A stretch of 64,000 nt of DNA, from positions 18,501 to 82,500 of the forward strand of contig JAFEMH010007433.1 of NCBI GenBank assembly GCA_022495995.1, written 5' to 3'. Source of the stretch: Adenophora triphylla var. japonica (taxonomy: Eukaryota > Streptophyta > Magnoliopsida > Asterales > Campanulaceae). The first letter of the stretch is position 1. The number at the start of each line of letters is the position of its first letter. A program made the position numbers and the translations under genes. The notes under the pieces are model-generated. The model searched no databases, was not told the origin of the DNA, and saw nothing but the letters and a program-made list of their open reading frames with translations. Positions 1-9,120 of the stretch are shown here, in pieces.

Positions 1-1150
1 TTAAGGAGGGCCTGTGTGTTCCCCTTTGTGTTCGTTTTGTGTATGTACAGCTCCACACTAGGGTCTAAAGTTGCTGCTGTCCAACGTGGGTCGCCGAGTT
101 GAGATTGGGGGAAGGGGGTTGATCAAATTTTAAGGGCGGGCCGTATGTTTCCCTCACTCATTCCAATGTGGGTCGCCGATTTGAAAATGGATGGTAAAGA
201 TTGGGACTACATTGCAGTTGGACTGCATTCACACAGATCCCTCCACAATAATCACATTTTAATAAAAGTTGGGACAATTTGTAAGGTAATGAAACCAAGT
301 TTCATATTCGGAAAAAAAAAAAAAAAAAAAAATTGGTTTGATCAGCTACAATGGATTTCGATATTGCACCTCTTTGGCTGTTGAGCTGAGCTCAACAGGA
401 AATGGTAGCAACATATCCTCCTCATAGCGACTGACACCCAGTATTAGAAAGTGTATGGCATGCATAAGACAAGTGGATTTTTCACTAAGAAAAAAGGGTA
501 TCCTAGTACAAATGAATTTCGCACTATGCAGTAAAATAGCGAAAACAAGAACATAATCTTCAAAATAACGCGGGAAAATTATAAAATGGATGAATAATTG
601 AGGACTGGGTTGCTCTGTAACGGAGAGATGGCCGTCCTTAAATTATTATTGCCTGGAAATGAAGGAAGCGGATTTTTAGGCCATAAATAATGTTATACCT
701 GCCAATTTATCGTGTGACAACCTTAAAATTGACTCACTGACACTTAAGGATGGACCAATTAATTCTATTACATCAATTAAAAGAAAAACAAAATAAGAAT
801 ATAGATCGTACTTTATATCATCAAAAACCAACAACTATCCTTCCAGTTATATCAGCAAACAGAATTAGATGGCGTTAACATGCAAAACTTAGTAGTCGAT
901 ATTAGTAGGCAATCAAGAAACTACCCAGTCAATGCCGTCAGTGTAAAAACTAGTTCTCTAAGGCTGTTTTGAAAATTCCAATGAAACTAGTTCTTCTAAG
1001 GCCGTAACACTGGCCGAGGTAAAAAGACCAAAAAAATCTGTTGGATGGCATGAGCTCACTATATGTTAGCAAACTAACAAAATCATTGTTGAGGCCCTAA
1101 AGTGAGAAAATTGAAACGCCAGGTCCCCCAAGTAGTACATCATGTAAACC
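1..1150. other. non-coding stretch, no gene recognised
   Basis: I see no coding exon here on either strand. There is a poly-A run at about 310-330. The conserved C-terminal exon of the neighbouring PIG-B gene was searched for by eye on the minus strand and not found, so this is either its last intron or flanking DNA. Confidence 0.5.
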
Positions 1151-1156
1151 TCATGG

Positions 1157-1535
1157 TAAGACCATCCACTATGGTGACTCTCCAAGTGAGAGTCACCCCC
1201 CAAATAAAAAAAAAAAAAAAAAAAGCAAAGGAAAGTCACGAAATGGAGTGACTCCGGCAATCAGCCAACCGGCGGTTGACCACGTTGTGCAATTTCTTTT
1301 TTTTTTTTTTTTTTTTTTTTGATTTAATTATTTTGATTTTGTATTTATATAAATATATTTTAAAATTAATATATTTTATATATTAATTTTATTTTTAAAA
1401 GGTTGGGTTGGGTTGGGTTGGGTCGAGGTCACTGATGGAGTATAAATTATATAAGGTTGGATTGGGTTGGGTGAGAGAAATTAATATTTTATTTGAGGTT
1501 GGGTTGGGTGTGTCATCAGCGATGGATGGTGTCTA
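1157..1535. mobile_element. MITE-like repeat, copy A (second copy at 39.05-40.61 kb)
   Basis: The left end reads TAAGACCATCCACTATGG and the right end, on the other strand, TAGACACCATCCATCGC, so the ends are inverted repeats. Inside are a poly-A/poly-T section, GGGTTGGGTTGGG runs and the block GAGAGAAATTAATATTTTA. The same blocks in the same order occur at 40.26-40.61 kb. The terminal repeats and T/A-rich flanks suggest a PIF/Harbinger- or Mutator-type MITE. The superfamily is not settled because no clean target duplication could be read. Confidence 0.5.
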
Positions 1536-1674
1536 ATAAAGTGAGATTAACCCTTGAAAGAATCAAAATCAAAGCTAGCTTTGGTTTGAGTTGAGTTGAG
1601 TTGAGGTTAAGAGTCACTGGCCTGGATCAGATATAAACCCAGGGTTGCTTCACGTTGAGGTTAAGACTTTGGAG

Positions 1675-1910
1675 TCGTGGGGTAGGGCGATTACAAAAAA
1701 AAAAAAATTTTTTTTTGGGGGGGGGGTGGGTGGGGGGAGGCAGGGGGTAGGGCGATTACAAAAAAAAAAAAAAAAAAAAAAAAAATTTGGGGGGTGGGGG
1801 GTGGATGGGGGTGGGGGTGGGGTAGGCAGGGGGGAGAGGGCGATTACAAAAAAAAATTTTTTTTTTTTTGGGGGGGGGGGTGGGGATAGGCAGGAGTGGG
1901 GTGGTTGTAA
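1675..1910. repeat. A-run/T-run/G-run low-complexity tandem repeat
   Basis: Three copies of a unit that starts GGGCGATTACA, continues into a long A run, then a T run, then a G run broken by single T or A bases. The GGCGATTACA anchors lie near 1685, 1750 and 1839. Apparent ORFs on both strands here are an artefact of homopolymers. Assembly or sequencing errors in run lengths are likely. Confidence 0.75.
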
Positions 1911-1934
1911 CGGGCGCACATGAGTTGTACATTA

Positions 1935-2165
1935 AGGCCTCCATTTTCCGGAAAATGCTTTTACTTAGTGATCAGGAGTCGCGTTTACTTAGGAAGGGCG
2001 TAAAATTTTTTCCGGAAAACGTTTTACTTAGGCAGCAACAACGGCGGAAAAACGGTTATTTTCCTCAGGAAAACATTTTCCTAAGCTAACCAAACACCGT
2101 AAAACAGGTTATTTTCCGAAAAACATTTTCAGGAAAATGTTTTACGGTGAAACAAACAGAGCCTA
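1935..2165. repeat. GGAAAA/TTTTCC palindromic repeat, possible MITE
   Basis: The stretch repeats short inverted blocks such as TTTTCCGGAAAA, GGAAAACGTTTTAC and AAAACATTTTC, and ends with AACAAACAGAGCC. Repeated inverted blocks with a TGTTT-type end resemble plant non-autonomous DNA elements. No paired terminus with a duplication was read, so the class is uncertain. Confidence 0.35.
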
Positions 2166-2182
2166 AAGGAGTAAAGTTTTGC

Positions 2183-2195
2183 GGGACGGAGGGAG
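2183..2195. mobile_element. solitary Stowaway-type MITE end
   Basis: The sequence GGGACGGAGGGAG followed by TA matches the terminal repeat of the complete MITEs elsewhere in the window. No facing end was found within 400 bases, so this is a remnant. Confidence 0.5.
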
Positions 2196-2261
2196 TATAC
2201 TATAAAATGGGTATATAAGCTTTAGCCTAAAAAGTTCATGAGATGTCATATAGCTAATTAC

Positions 2262-2427
2262 CTCTTTGAAAGATTGCGTGACTAGAAATTCTTTCAACAG
2301 CTTTTCTTCTGAGTCGAATAGTATGATATCACTGGGTTGTGACCAATTTTCCGCATATTCAGAGACAAAACCAATTGGGTCCATCATGAATCTGTCCGAC
2401 TCATCCGAAATTCCTTTCACTTCACTG
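2262..2427 (-). CDS. PIGB: PIG-B exon 8 (last exon visible)
   Basis: It encodes SSEVKGISDESDRFMMDPIG, ILFDSEEKLLKEF and SFKE, matching the C-terminal region of plant PIG-B. It ends at a GTAATT donor, so at least one more exon is expected at lower coordinates. None was recognised before base 1. Confidence 0.82.
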
Positions 2428-2536
2428 CTTATGAAGTACAATTTTTGAACCGTAGTTAGAAAAATCAACATGAGTACAGCCTAATAGCACCCGTAAGAAA
2501 GAATCACCAAAGAATATTAACACTCAACCTATACAC

Positions 2537-2688
2537 CTTGGAGAGCAGTCCAAGAAGCGCATAGGAATATTTTGATGAAGGGTTGAATAGTAGGGTGTGG
2601 CATGACACGGCGTCAAGAAAAGGACACTCTTCACTTTCCCGTTGAGAGCCTCTTTCGCGAGATACTTCATCACATCTTCTGTACCTCT
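2537..2688 (-). CDS. PIGB: PIG-B exon 7
   Basis: It encodes RGTEDVMKYLAKEALNGKVK and FLTPCHATPYYSTLH up to FLDCSP. It is flanked by GGACAG and GTGTAT and is in phase with exon 8. Confidence 0.85.
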
Positions 2689-3102
2689 CTGTCCATCAGT
2701 TTAATATAAGGAGTAAAGGGAGGAAACAGTTTCTTCACGATCAAGTAGAGAAAAAATAACAAAATGAACCCTCCATTTCATAATTAATGTCGCGTTTCTA
2801 AATAAGGAAATAGTCATAATGCAATTTTATCATGGTATAAACAATGTACAAACAAGTAAAACTCATTCCTTAGAAGAAGAAAAAAGAGTCAAATGATATA
2901 TTTATAACAGAGGGGAGTATTAACAAGGCTCTTCAGCTTTATACGGGATAAAATGTTAATCAATGAGGTACGTAGAAGTTGTGCGGTTGGTGAATGGCTC
3001 AATACAATGCCAGAGAATTTCTCACCGAAGAAAAAATGTACCTGATGAACCATACTCATGTAAAAAGCCATTGGAAGATTTGTGGCAACCATGAAAAGGG
3101 TG

Positions 3103-3889
3103 TGTTGTGAAATTGGGGGGATCACCACATCCACTAGCCCATACTAGCAGTCATCAATATGGAGAAAAATTAAATCAACACATAATAATATGAAAGAACA
3201 AGAACAAGAACACCGATAATTTGTTAACCCGGTTCATTCACCAACTCGTGAACTACATCCGGAGGCACCAAGCCAGGACATCACTATAATAATATATGAA
3301 GGATTACAACTTTACATATGCACTCACACAGATCTAGCATAGTAATTTCCAATGAGCAATCTCTCATATACATTATCTCACCTCCCCAAGAACACACAAA
3401 ATAACACAGTCATGGCCGGGTTGTAGGATCGCCCCCATGGCTCTCCTAGGCCCCCGGCCCCCTCCTAGATACTATTTTGTGGCTCTCCTTGATATCCTAA
3501 CTTTTCCCCTCTTTTTGGTACAAATATCATGGTGGTAGTCACAATGTATTTATAGGGATACAAAACCTATTCCTAATCAAAACCTGATTCACCCGGAGTC
3601 CTTGACATGGAAGGAGTATCACACAAATAGGAATACTAATTTGTTACCAAATTAATTCCCCTCCAAGTTTCCTTACACGCCACTTGCAGAAGAATCCGTC
3701 CGTCACAAGCGCGGTCGCGCAGCACCCCCAGCGCGGCCGCCCTCATCGACAGACTTCTTCACCATCGTCCGACCTCTCAGCGCGGTCGCCCTCCACCACG
3801 AGCGCGGCCGCCCTCCTCAACAGTCAGCCCCGAATTTCTGCTCCTCCATGGTTTTGATCCTCTCCTTGGTTTTGGCTCCAATCCCAACA
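3103..3889 (-). repeat. 3' LTR of the exon-6 element
   Basis: Direct repeat of 5003-5793. It contains GC-rich blocks GCGCGGCCGCCC and GCGCGGTCGCCC near 3700-3812. The main difference from the other LTR is around 3720-3755. Confidence 0.88.
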
Positions 3890-4988
3890 ATCTCCCACCT
3901 GGAGACATAAACCACCATTGTGACATGCTCCCATCATACTCCCACCTGAGAATGATCCACCAAATATTTTCCCCACCATGTTGAGCCACCACGCTCCTCC
4001 ACCATGAGCCACCACGCCCAAGTAATAAGGCGAATTGAAACCAAGCGACGCTTCAATCTCCCCGTGTTAGATCCTTCTTGCCTCCCCAAATCAACTTCTA
4101 CCTTGATTTATTTGCAAGACTAACTTCGCCTTCTCCCTCCTAGATCCACTCCCCTTGCAATGCTCCCCATGAAACTCGGACACACCTTGCTTCTTGCATT
4201 GTCTCCTCGTGAACCTTTTCTCGCTCTCTTGTTAGGTACTTGTGATCGTCTCCTTGCCGCCGCTACACGTTGTCACCTCTCCACCCTAACACACCGTTTA
4301 TTGATGTCTCTCCTTTTTACACCAACAGGCCGGCCCCCAAGCCTCTTGCTCCCACCCGGAACGAAATTGATGTTGTCGGTAGAGTACAACATCCTCCTTA
4401 CCCTTCATCCGTCGTTTTGCGAGAAGTCCTCCTCTTCCCACGTGGTCCAACCGGCTTATACCACTCACCTTTGCACGAAGAAATTGTACCACAATAGGAA
4501 ACAAAAAAAAATCTGCTGCAAAAGATTCCCCCTGAAGACGTGGGCGGTCGCCCACCAACTCATGTGCGGTCGCCCAAGATGAAATTTCCACGAGCCAAAC
4601 TTTCTGTCCTCCTGGGCGGTCGCCCAACACCCCCTGGGCGGTCGCCCATCACCCCAGAAAGTCTTCCCCGAATTTCCTCCTTTTCTTTCATATTTTTCTC
4701 CAACCACCTTGACTGCCCCAATAACCCTTGAACATCTCCAGATCCATCTTGATTTCCGCATCTCCAAAATTCCACCTCGAATTTCTGCAGATCTCAACAA
4801 GAAACAAACGAACTCTTCAGACTTACAGATCTTCCGCACGATCGTAGACCTATTTGGCGCGAGTCTTGCTTCGACCATAAACCCTAGAAGCTCTCAAATC
4901 CCTGCACGTCTTCCACACGAAGAATCTGCACAAATAATCTGTTGTCTCTTTTCTTCACCTTGGATCTATCCTAGATCTCGAACCAAAA

Positions 4989-5000
4989 GCTCTGATACCA
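4989..5000 (-). promoter_or_regulatory. primer-binding site, initiator tRNA-Met type
   Basis: The minus strand reads TGGTATCAGAGC two bases after the end of the 5' LTR, the usual tRNA-iMet site of copia-type elements. This sets the element's orientation. Confidence 0.85.
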
Positions 5001-5002
5001 GT

Positions 5003-5793
5003 TGTTGTGAAATTGGGGGGATCACCACATCCACTAGCCCATACTAGCAGTCATCAATATGGAGAAAAATTAAATCAACACATAATAATATGAAAGAACA
5101 AGAACAAGAACACCGATAATTTGTTAACCCGGTTCATTCACCAACTCGTGAACTACATCCGGAGGCACCAAGCCAGGACATCACTATAATAATATATGAA
5201 GGATTACAACTTTACATATGCACTCACACAGATCTAGCATAGTAACTCTCCATGAGCAATCTCTCATATACATTATCTCACCTTCCCAAGAACACACAAA
5301 ATAACACAGTCATGGCCGGGTTGTAGGATCGCCCCCATGGCTCTCCTAGGCCCCCGGCCCCCTCCTAGATACTATTTTGTGGCTCTCCTTGATATCCTAA
5401 CTTTTCCCCTCTTTTTGGTACAAATATCATGGTGGTAGTCACAATGTATTTATAGGGATACAAAACCTATTCCTAATCAAAACCTGATTCACCCGGAGTC
5501 CTTGACATGGAAGGAGTATCACACAAATAGGAATACTAATTTGTTACCAAATTAATTCCCCTCCAAGTTTCCTTACACGCCACTTGCAGAAGAATCCGTC
5601 CGTCACAAGCGCGGTCGCGCAGCACTCCCCTGGCCAGCGGCCGCCCTCATCGATGAACTTCTTCACCATCGTCCGACCTCTCAGCGCGGTCGCCCTCCAC
5701 CACGAGCGCGGCCGCCCTCCTCAACAGTCAGCCCCGAATTTCTGCTCCTCCATGGTTTTGATCCTCTCCTTGGTTTTGGCTCCAATCCCAACA
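5003..5793 (-). repeat. 5' LTR of the exon-6 element
   Basis: Direct repeat of 3103-3889, next to the primer-binding site at 4989-5000. It ends exactly at the GGGTG duplication. Confidence 0.88.
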
Positions 5794-6047
5794 GGGTGAC
5801 CACTTGAATTTTTGAGAAGCATATGGCACGTGGACGAGGAGTTGTTTTCCTTTTGTCATTCCACGATTCACGCCCACTTATCTTGGCTAGTGAATAACCG
5901 GAGAACATCAAAGATAATGGAAGCACAGGGAGGACAAACCTGTTGCTCGTAATCTAGTTAATCAACGGATATCATTCAGAATCAAATATACTGGGTGAAA
6001 TATAGCCTCAGCCACAGAATATTATGAGGTACTTCAAATAAAAGTAC

Positions 6048-6329
6048 CTGAACTCTTTGTGCCTCAACACACTATAAAGCACTAAAACCCAGAAAATAAG
6101 TCCTGAAAGTTTCCACTGTTTTGATTGCATGATGCCGGCAACTGAAAATGGTAGGAAAGTATAGATCATGACTGGAAATCCCTGGCTGAAGTACCAGTGC
6201 CACTTGTGAGTTCCATAATAGTCTCCACCAGATGAAAGAAAGTTGAACTTTAGGAAATTAAGAGGCACTAAGACCCACGAGCCATACATCAAACGGTCCA
6301 GTAAGCTCGTCAGTCCAAGCACAGATACC
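6048..6329 (-). CDS. PIGB: PIG-B exon 5
   Basis: It encodes the most diagnostic PIG-B segment, from LLDRLMYGSWVLVPLNFLKF through GGDYYGTHKWHWYFSQG to VLRHKEFR, between a TTTCAG acceptor and a GTACTT donor. Confidence 0.9.
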
Positions 6330-6373
6330 CTGAAATCATGAATGAACTCACAAGATAAGCACAATTGGTAGTC

Positions 6374-6375
<2 letters not shown>

Positions 6376-6409
<34 letters not shown>
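6376..6409. repeat. (CA)n microsatellite in PIG-B intron 4
   Basis: About 16 CA repeats directly upstream (in the gene's sense) of the exon 5 acceptor region. Confidence 0.95.
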
Positions 6410-6416
<7 letters not shown>

Positions 6417-6979
6417 AAGAAAGGCAGATTTCATGATAAATGCTTCCATGGCAATTGTGGAAGGAAAGAATTTAAAAAGGTCCATTACTTCCATTCGTAG
6501 CGCTATGAATTCCCGACTAAAAAATCTTCATACAATACAAAGATAGGTCTAATTACTAGAGCAAGTTTTCAGAATTAACTGCAACTAAAAGTGAGAACAC
6601 AAAGAAGAAAAGATATCCCTCAAGAACAAGAGTTCCCACCGAGCAAATGTTTCATGATAAAACAAAGCAATCTCAAGATAGATGACCCGGCCGTGGAGTG
6701 ACAGAATTTGATTTAAAACAGAAATGGACCAAGACTGCAAAGGCTCTTTTAACTGCCGCCAGAGGATACAAATGGTCATTTGGCTACAAAACATGATACC
6801 AGGAAAAGATAATATAGGCAAAGGCATCACACTGACTCCAACATAACAATTAAAGAAAAAGAAGAAACATCATAATAAGTTTATTCTTTCGGAAGGCAAG
6901 GCAAAATCCTTTCTAACTAAGTTGACATTAAATAAAAACATAGTTGCCGATAAACAAAGCAGTATGCATTTGTACCTAC

Positions 6980-7254
6980 CCAATGGGGGCAACCTCAAGA
7001 AAAATAAACTTTAGCCTGTCACTAGTCACAAAAAGTTCCAGAAGACCAACATAAATCCATGTAATAGCACTTGTTGGACGAACGGCACATGCTAATGCCG
7101 CTGCAACCAATCCCCACTTTCTCGAAACCAGGGGAGCTCTTTTGGAGGGCCCTCTCATGCAGGGCCAGTAGTAAAGGCCCAAAATAGTAAGGACTGTCTC
7201 CAAACTATTTGATAAAGTGCGTGGAATACAGAAAAACATAAACCAGTTTGTCAA
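6980..7254 (-). CDS. PIGB: PIG-B exon 4
   Basis: It encodes LTNWFMFFCIPRTLSNSLET, YYWPCMR, ALACAVRPTSAITW and FLEVAPIG, all conserved in PIG-B. The acceptor is TCTCGCAG and the donor GTAGGT. Confidence 0.88.
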
Positions 7255-7447
7255 CTGCGAGAAAAGCTAAAGCATATTAAGTATGACATACATCAGGGGC
7301 GACATATATAGGTTTCAGCATTATCCATGAGCTCTCAGTCCATCATATATTTCAAAATAATATAACGTAATTAAGCATCAAAAGACTAAGCCAGACTCCA
7401 GCTCATATCACCATTTTACATAATAAGAGCGAAACAGGGAAGGATAC

Positions 7448-7552
7448 TGCCCACTGCGCAATGTGGTCATCAAAAACAACTTGAGATAGCTTGTACATGT
7501 AGAGATCGCCAATTGCAGATAGTATTGATTGAAGCATTCGTGGAGCATTAAC
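7448..7552 (-). CDS. PIGB: PIG-B exon 3
   Basis: The 105-nt exon encodes VNAPRMLQSILSAIGDLYMY and on to HIAQWA. It is flanked by TTCGCAG and GTATCC and is in phase with exons 2 and 4. Confidence 0.85.
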
Positions 7553-7724
7553 CTGCGAACGGATAACATAATTTTATGCTGAGCATCTTGAATGTAAAAA
7601 TCGCAAGCAATGACTGTCCAGACTAGATAATTCAGTAGATTACATATTCAGAAAAGTAACTGGAGCAACCATGCAAAGACTAACATTAGATTCAGGGTCT
7701 AAAAGCAGATATTTTATTTCTGCT

Positions 7725-8479
7725 TGATGATGCCAAAATCGTCAAAACAGCCCAAATCCAAGCGATGATTGCTCCGGCGATTGCAAGGCCTGAAAATAAG
7801 AGAAAACACGTAAACTAAGCCGGGGCGGATCCGGCTAAAGGCCCTCCGGCGTGAGAGTAAGTTCACGGTTGATATTAGAGAAATCAAATTGACAGAGTTT
7901 CTCCAATGTAAAAAGTAACGTACCGAATAATGAGCCATGGGGCTTGTATTTATAAGAATGGATAGGTAGAATCCATGTTGGAATGAACTTGTAAATAGAT
8001 AAGATATAATCTTAAGAGAATTATATCTGTTAAGGAGTCATTGTTTGACTTGAATTGCTATTGGTAATCGTAATCCCGATTGGGTTACAACCGCATAATC
8101 CTTGTTGAATAAGGATTGTAATCAAGTAGCCTAACGCCGAGGAAGGCAAATGTTTTTCCTCGTCCTTTGGCAAATAGGCCGAGGAGAACGATCCTGCTTC
8201 CTCGTCACTTGATGAATGGCCAACATGAAAATGTGCCGGGGAGAATACTTTTGTTTCCTCGGCATTGGTGACATGCCGAGCAAAGGACTTTTCTCTCCTC
8301 GGTAATTTGAGACAGACCGGCCCAAGAATGGCGACATAAGGCCAAGGTAAATGTTCCTCGGCCTACGAGGAAGAGAATGCTCGGCCCTAATACTTGATGA
8401 ATATATAATATCCATGGCTCAATATAGTTGGGCCTGTGTTCTAGCAAGCCCATGCTCGTAGCTCGGTTTATACCGTTCA
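7725..8479 (-). repeat. 3' LTR of the Tat element
   Basis: 755-bp direct repeat of 19580-20333. It is rich in CCGAGGA/TCCTCGG blocks. A TATA-like sequence (CTTATAAATAC on the minus strand) lies near 7945-7955. Confidence 0.92.
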
Positions 8480-8709
8480 GCTGCCCCCAACTTTCTAGCT
8501 TGGCTTAGGACGAGTAGAAAGTTAGCTCGGCATCGCACATGGAATACGAACAGTTTGACACGTGTCCTCTGCGTCGCTTCATATAACCGACGGTTGCCAT
8601 TCCGGGGCCCCCTGCCTTGTCACGCCTTGAACCCATCATTTCGCATTTAATTCTTGGGACTCCTGACTGGATCTTTGCTTTACCCACGGGTTGACCCGGA
8701 TTGGAGGGG

Positions 8710-8717
8710 TATAAAAA
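8710..8717 (+). promoter_or_regulatory. TATA box, probable promoter of the antisense ORF
   Basis: TATAAAAA lies inside the element, past the 3' LTR, about 410 bases upstream of the plus-strand ATG at 9121. It follows a GC-rich stretch and is followed by an unspliced-looking leader. A promoter here would fire opposite to the gag-pol transcript. This is inferred from position only. Confidence 0.5.
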
Positions 8718-9120
8718 CTAAAACCCCTTCAATTTAAACCTTTACACACTTCCAAGTTTTTGAGAGCATTTTGACGAACGAACGCAAGGTTTAACAACGA
8801 TTCTCCGATCTTCTTCTTACCCAGCTTCCTGCGAAGCTTTCTTTCTCCTGGCGAGCTTGTCATAGTCGTGATTCCGACCACTTCTTCTCAATCGTATGAA
8901 ATCATTCCCTTTCGCGTAATCCGTCCATCATTTTGCGATTTCTAGGGTTTTTAGGATGGATTTTGAAAGTGCCAAGAAAATGGACTCGCCATTGTTGAAG
9001 GTTGAAGCTTTTCTTGATAAAAAATTTTAAAAACTTCAGCTCTTTAGTTCTCTTTGCATTTTATATGAAATTTCGGAATATTGAATGAACTCCCCCTTCG
9101 TTTTTGATTCCCCTTAGAAA

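Larger units (their letters stand above)
3103..5793 (-). mobile_element. non-autonomous LTR retrotransposon (2.7 kb) in PIG-B exon 6
   Basis: LTRs at 3103-3889 and 5003-5793 (TGTTG...CAACA) flank a 1.1-kb interior, with a GGGTG target duplication. On the minus strand the first bases after the 5' LTR are a primer-binding site, TGGTATCAGAGC, complementary to initiator tRNA-Met. A purine tract, AGGTGGGAGA, precedes the 3' LTR. These are usual for Ty1/copia. The interior has no recognisable gag, protease, RT or integrase, so the element must be mobilised in trans. The LTRs differ at only a handful of sites, which indicates a recent insertion. Confidence 0.9.
3042..5939 (-). pseudogene. PIGB: PIG-B exon 6, split by the LTR element at 3103-5793
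   Basis: The upstream part (5939-5799) encodes FVLPVLPLSLMFSGYSLAKI to SKIQVV. The downstream part (3102-3042) encodes TLFMVATNLPMAFYMSMVHQ. The bases GGGTG appear at both junctions (3098-3102 and 5794-5798) as the target duplication. Removing the insert and one duplication gives a 202-nt exon in phase with its neighbours. Confidence 0.88.

Noticed and set aside
1645..1944. Gly/Pro/Lys/Phe-rich ORFs on both strands
   Set aside because: They come from homopolymer runs in the low-complexity tandem repeat.
3890..5002. Protein-coding content of the exon-6 LTR element interior
   Set aside because: ORFs up to 140 codons on both strands contain no gag, protease, RT or integrase motifs and overlap one another in different frames.
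6585..6830. 81-aa minus-strand ORF as a PIG-B exon
   Set aside because: Exons 4 and 5 join directly in phase (PIG then VSVLG), and the peptide does not match PIG-B. The stretch is intron.
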